A DNA stretch of 20,684 nucleotides from Dimorphilus gyrociliatus (taxonomy: Eukaryota; Annelida; Polychaeta; Dinophilidae): positions 37,506 to 58,189 of the forward strand of contig CAJFCJ010000091.1 in the NCBI GenBank assembly GCA_904063045.1. The letters are read 5' to 3'. Shown piece after piece: positions 19,334 through 20,684 of this stretch; position 1 is the first letter of the stretch, and each line of letters opens with the position of its first letter. The notes below the pieces were generated by a model. It saw nothing but the letters and a program-made list of their open reading frames with translations, had not been told where the DNA came from and ran no database searches. Position numbers and translations under genes: made by a program.

Positions 19334-20684
19334 TTAAACTGGTGAATAAATGTCAGAAGCTTTATCAAGTAAGTCCAGGGAGGTAATTGAGGCAATTTCA
19401 AATTGTTCCCATAAGCTGAATATTTTGCTCTGAATATTCTGATATGCTTTTCTTTGCTGTCTACAAATTTTCTTTTCACTCAGTAATTTTTTATATAGCT
19501 TTATCAGATCAGCTTCTCTTTTCAGTTCATCTAAAAGCAAATAGAATGCAGTGTTAGAGCAAAGATTCTTGTTAAGCCTGTGATGCCATCCTTCAAGATC
19601 ATTATTTGTCCTTATAGCCTCACCATAAACAGACCATACCTCTGGTTTATAAAATCCATTTATCCATTGTGTCTCAATGTACTCCAATAGAGACTTCATT
19701 TCAATAGGACTTATTTCTTTAATAGTCTTAAATGTTGGTTCTATCAGATCAGAGGGCAGGAATGGTAATGCCATTAATTTCTTCATGATTCTATATTCAG
19801 CTTTTTTCTCCTTGTACATCTTACATAATCCTAATTCCTGGAAATAAATATGTCAGTTCTATCTAGACCTCAAATACTAAATTAAAGTATTACTTGAATC
19901 TTTCTGTATATTGCTGTGTCCAGTGAAAACACACCCTTTAATGTTTGCTTCAGGATAAGTGAATGATAGTGCTTTCCAAATAGCTTTTTCAAAGTCTACA
20001 ACAACTTTTTTGGGGCTATGCCATTTGTTAAATCTTGTATTGCCTGTTAATTTAACAAATTAGATTATTCAATTTAAAATGCAAATTATTGTACCTTAAA
20101 TAATTTCTTGTAGGCTGTCTTTCTCTTAGATCCATAAAAGCAAAAGCCATTGGAATTTGTTTTATTTCTCCATTTTTTTTTATAAATCCATGAATAGAAA
20201 AAAGTTGATAAAAAGGGTCTTTCACACATTTAAATGTGCCATCCATAAACCATATTTTGCCTTTAGATAATAATTCAATTTGCTTTGTAGTTGAAAATAT
20301 TAGTATTCTATCATTCTCCATTTGTATATCCATTTGTAAAAAATCATCAGGAATAAAAGTTTTAGCCAAGTTGAAGTGAATACTTTGAGGTTCAGCTGGT
20401 CTAAACTTCTTTCTTGTCCAGTTTGCCAGTCTTGTACAATTATCTAGAGATGGAATAACTTCACCAGAACTACAATGTTTCACCAGAAATCTTCAGCTAA
20501 ATGTTTTCCTGAACTACTGATATCTTTATTACAAGCATTTTTTAGTTCATTCCTAATCATTATTTTTTGTTCCAAATCAGGTACTCTTTCATGAGAATGG
20601 GATAACTTTCCAGGATAAAAACTGTTCCCATGCTGACTAACTGTTGCTGACATTTGTTTCTTTTGTTCCTAACACTGCATATCC
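19334..20684 (-). pseudogene. Second copy of the MULE transposase gene, partial and frameshifted
   Basis: Mirror of the gene at 6356-8305. Exon 4 (19837-19334) is intact at 504 bases with one visible amino-acid change (Pro to Leu in EMKSPLEYIE). Exon 3 (20043-19894) is 150 bases against 153 in the left copy, through three separate one-base deletions. Exon 2 (from 20095 to the edge) has at least three one-base deletions, including one right after AFAFM and one just before the stretch VKHCSSGEV. Exon 1, with the PHD-like finger, lies outside the window. As read, the copy cannot make transposase. The deletions fit either pseudogene decay or uncorrected sequencing error, and the latter is a serious possibility since all go the same way. 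Confidence 0.85.

Larger units (their letters stand above)
13894..20684 (-). repeat. Right arm of giant palindrome (reaches the window edge)
   Basis: Mirror of 13777-6949. It is 38 bases shorter than the left arm, mostly from single-base deletions in the outer part. It contains, in mirrored order, LTR-like B' and A', the second PAN gene, the iteron array and the second MULE gene copy. The window ends inside the repeat. Confidence 0.97.

Noticed and set aside
1-20684. tRNA and rRNA genes
   Set aside because: I looked for cloverleaf-type and rRNA-like conserved stretches and saw none; a covariance-model scan was not possible.

Overview
The window looks like a transposon-rich stretch of an AT-rich animal genome, most likely an invertebrate. 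Genes are split by short GT-AG introns of 51-84 bp, there are no bacterial-style operons, and the recognisable parts are a Ty3/Gypsy LTR retrotransposon, a Mutator-like (MULE) DNA transposon with FLYWCH and PHD-like zinc fingers, and a small secreted PAN/Apple-type protein. The species cannot be named from the sequence.

Layout. Positions 1-3287 (minus strand) hold the 5' part of a Gypsy-like element: a putative 397-bp LTR, a primer binding site that fits tRNA-Ser, gag, then protease, reverse transcriptase and the start of RNase H. The copy is broken by one in-frame stop in gag and one frameshift after the RT; integrase and the other LTR lie beyond the left edge. Positions 4092-5564 (minus) hold an unidentified 490-codon reading frame with two in-frame stops. 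Positions 5842-8574 hold a MULE-type transposon, bounded by inverted arrays of a 16-bp iteron and carrying a four-exon, 593-residue transposase gene whose parts all splice in frame.

From at least 6949 to the right edge, the sequence is one giant inverted repeat. The left arm (6949-13777) is mirrored by the right arm (13894-20684) around a 116-bp unique spacer. Each arm carries part or all of the transposase gene, an iteron array, two diverged copies (A and B) of an LTR-like block followed by a gag-like start, and between A and B a seven-exon gene for a secreted protein with two PAN/Apple-like modules. The exons of that gene are too short to show as long open frames; I assembled it by hand from splice sites and reading phase. 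The PAN gene copies point away from the centre; the transposase copies point towards it.

The main results are the PAN gene, with an identical cysteine ladder and the same intron position and phase in both modules; the iteron-built transposon ends; and the palindrome. The outer right arm differs from the left mostly by single-base deletions on the right side. That asymmetry suggests uncorrected long-read sequence or a fold-back artefact, so the palindrome must be tested before any biology is built on it.
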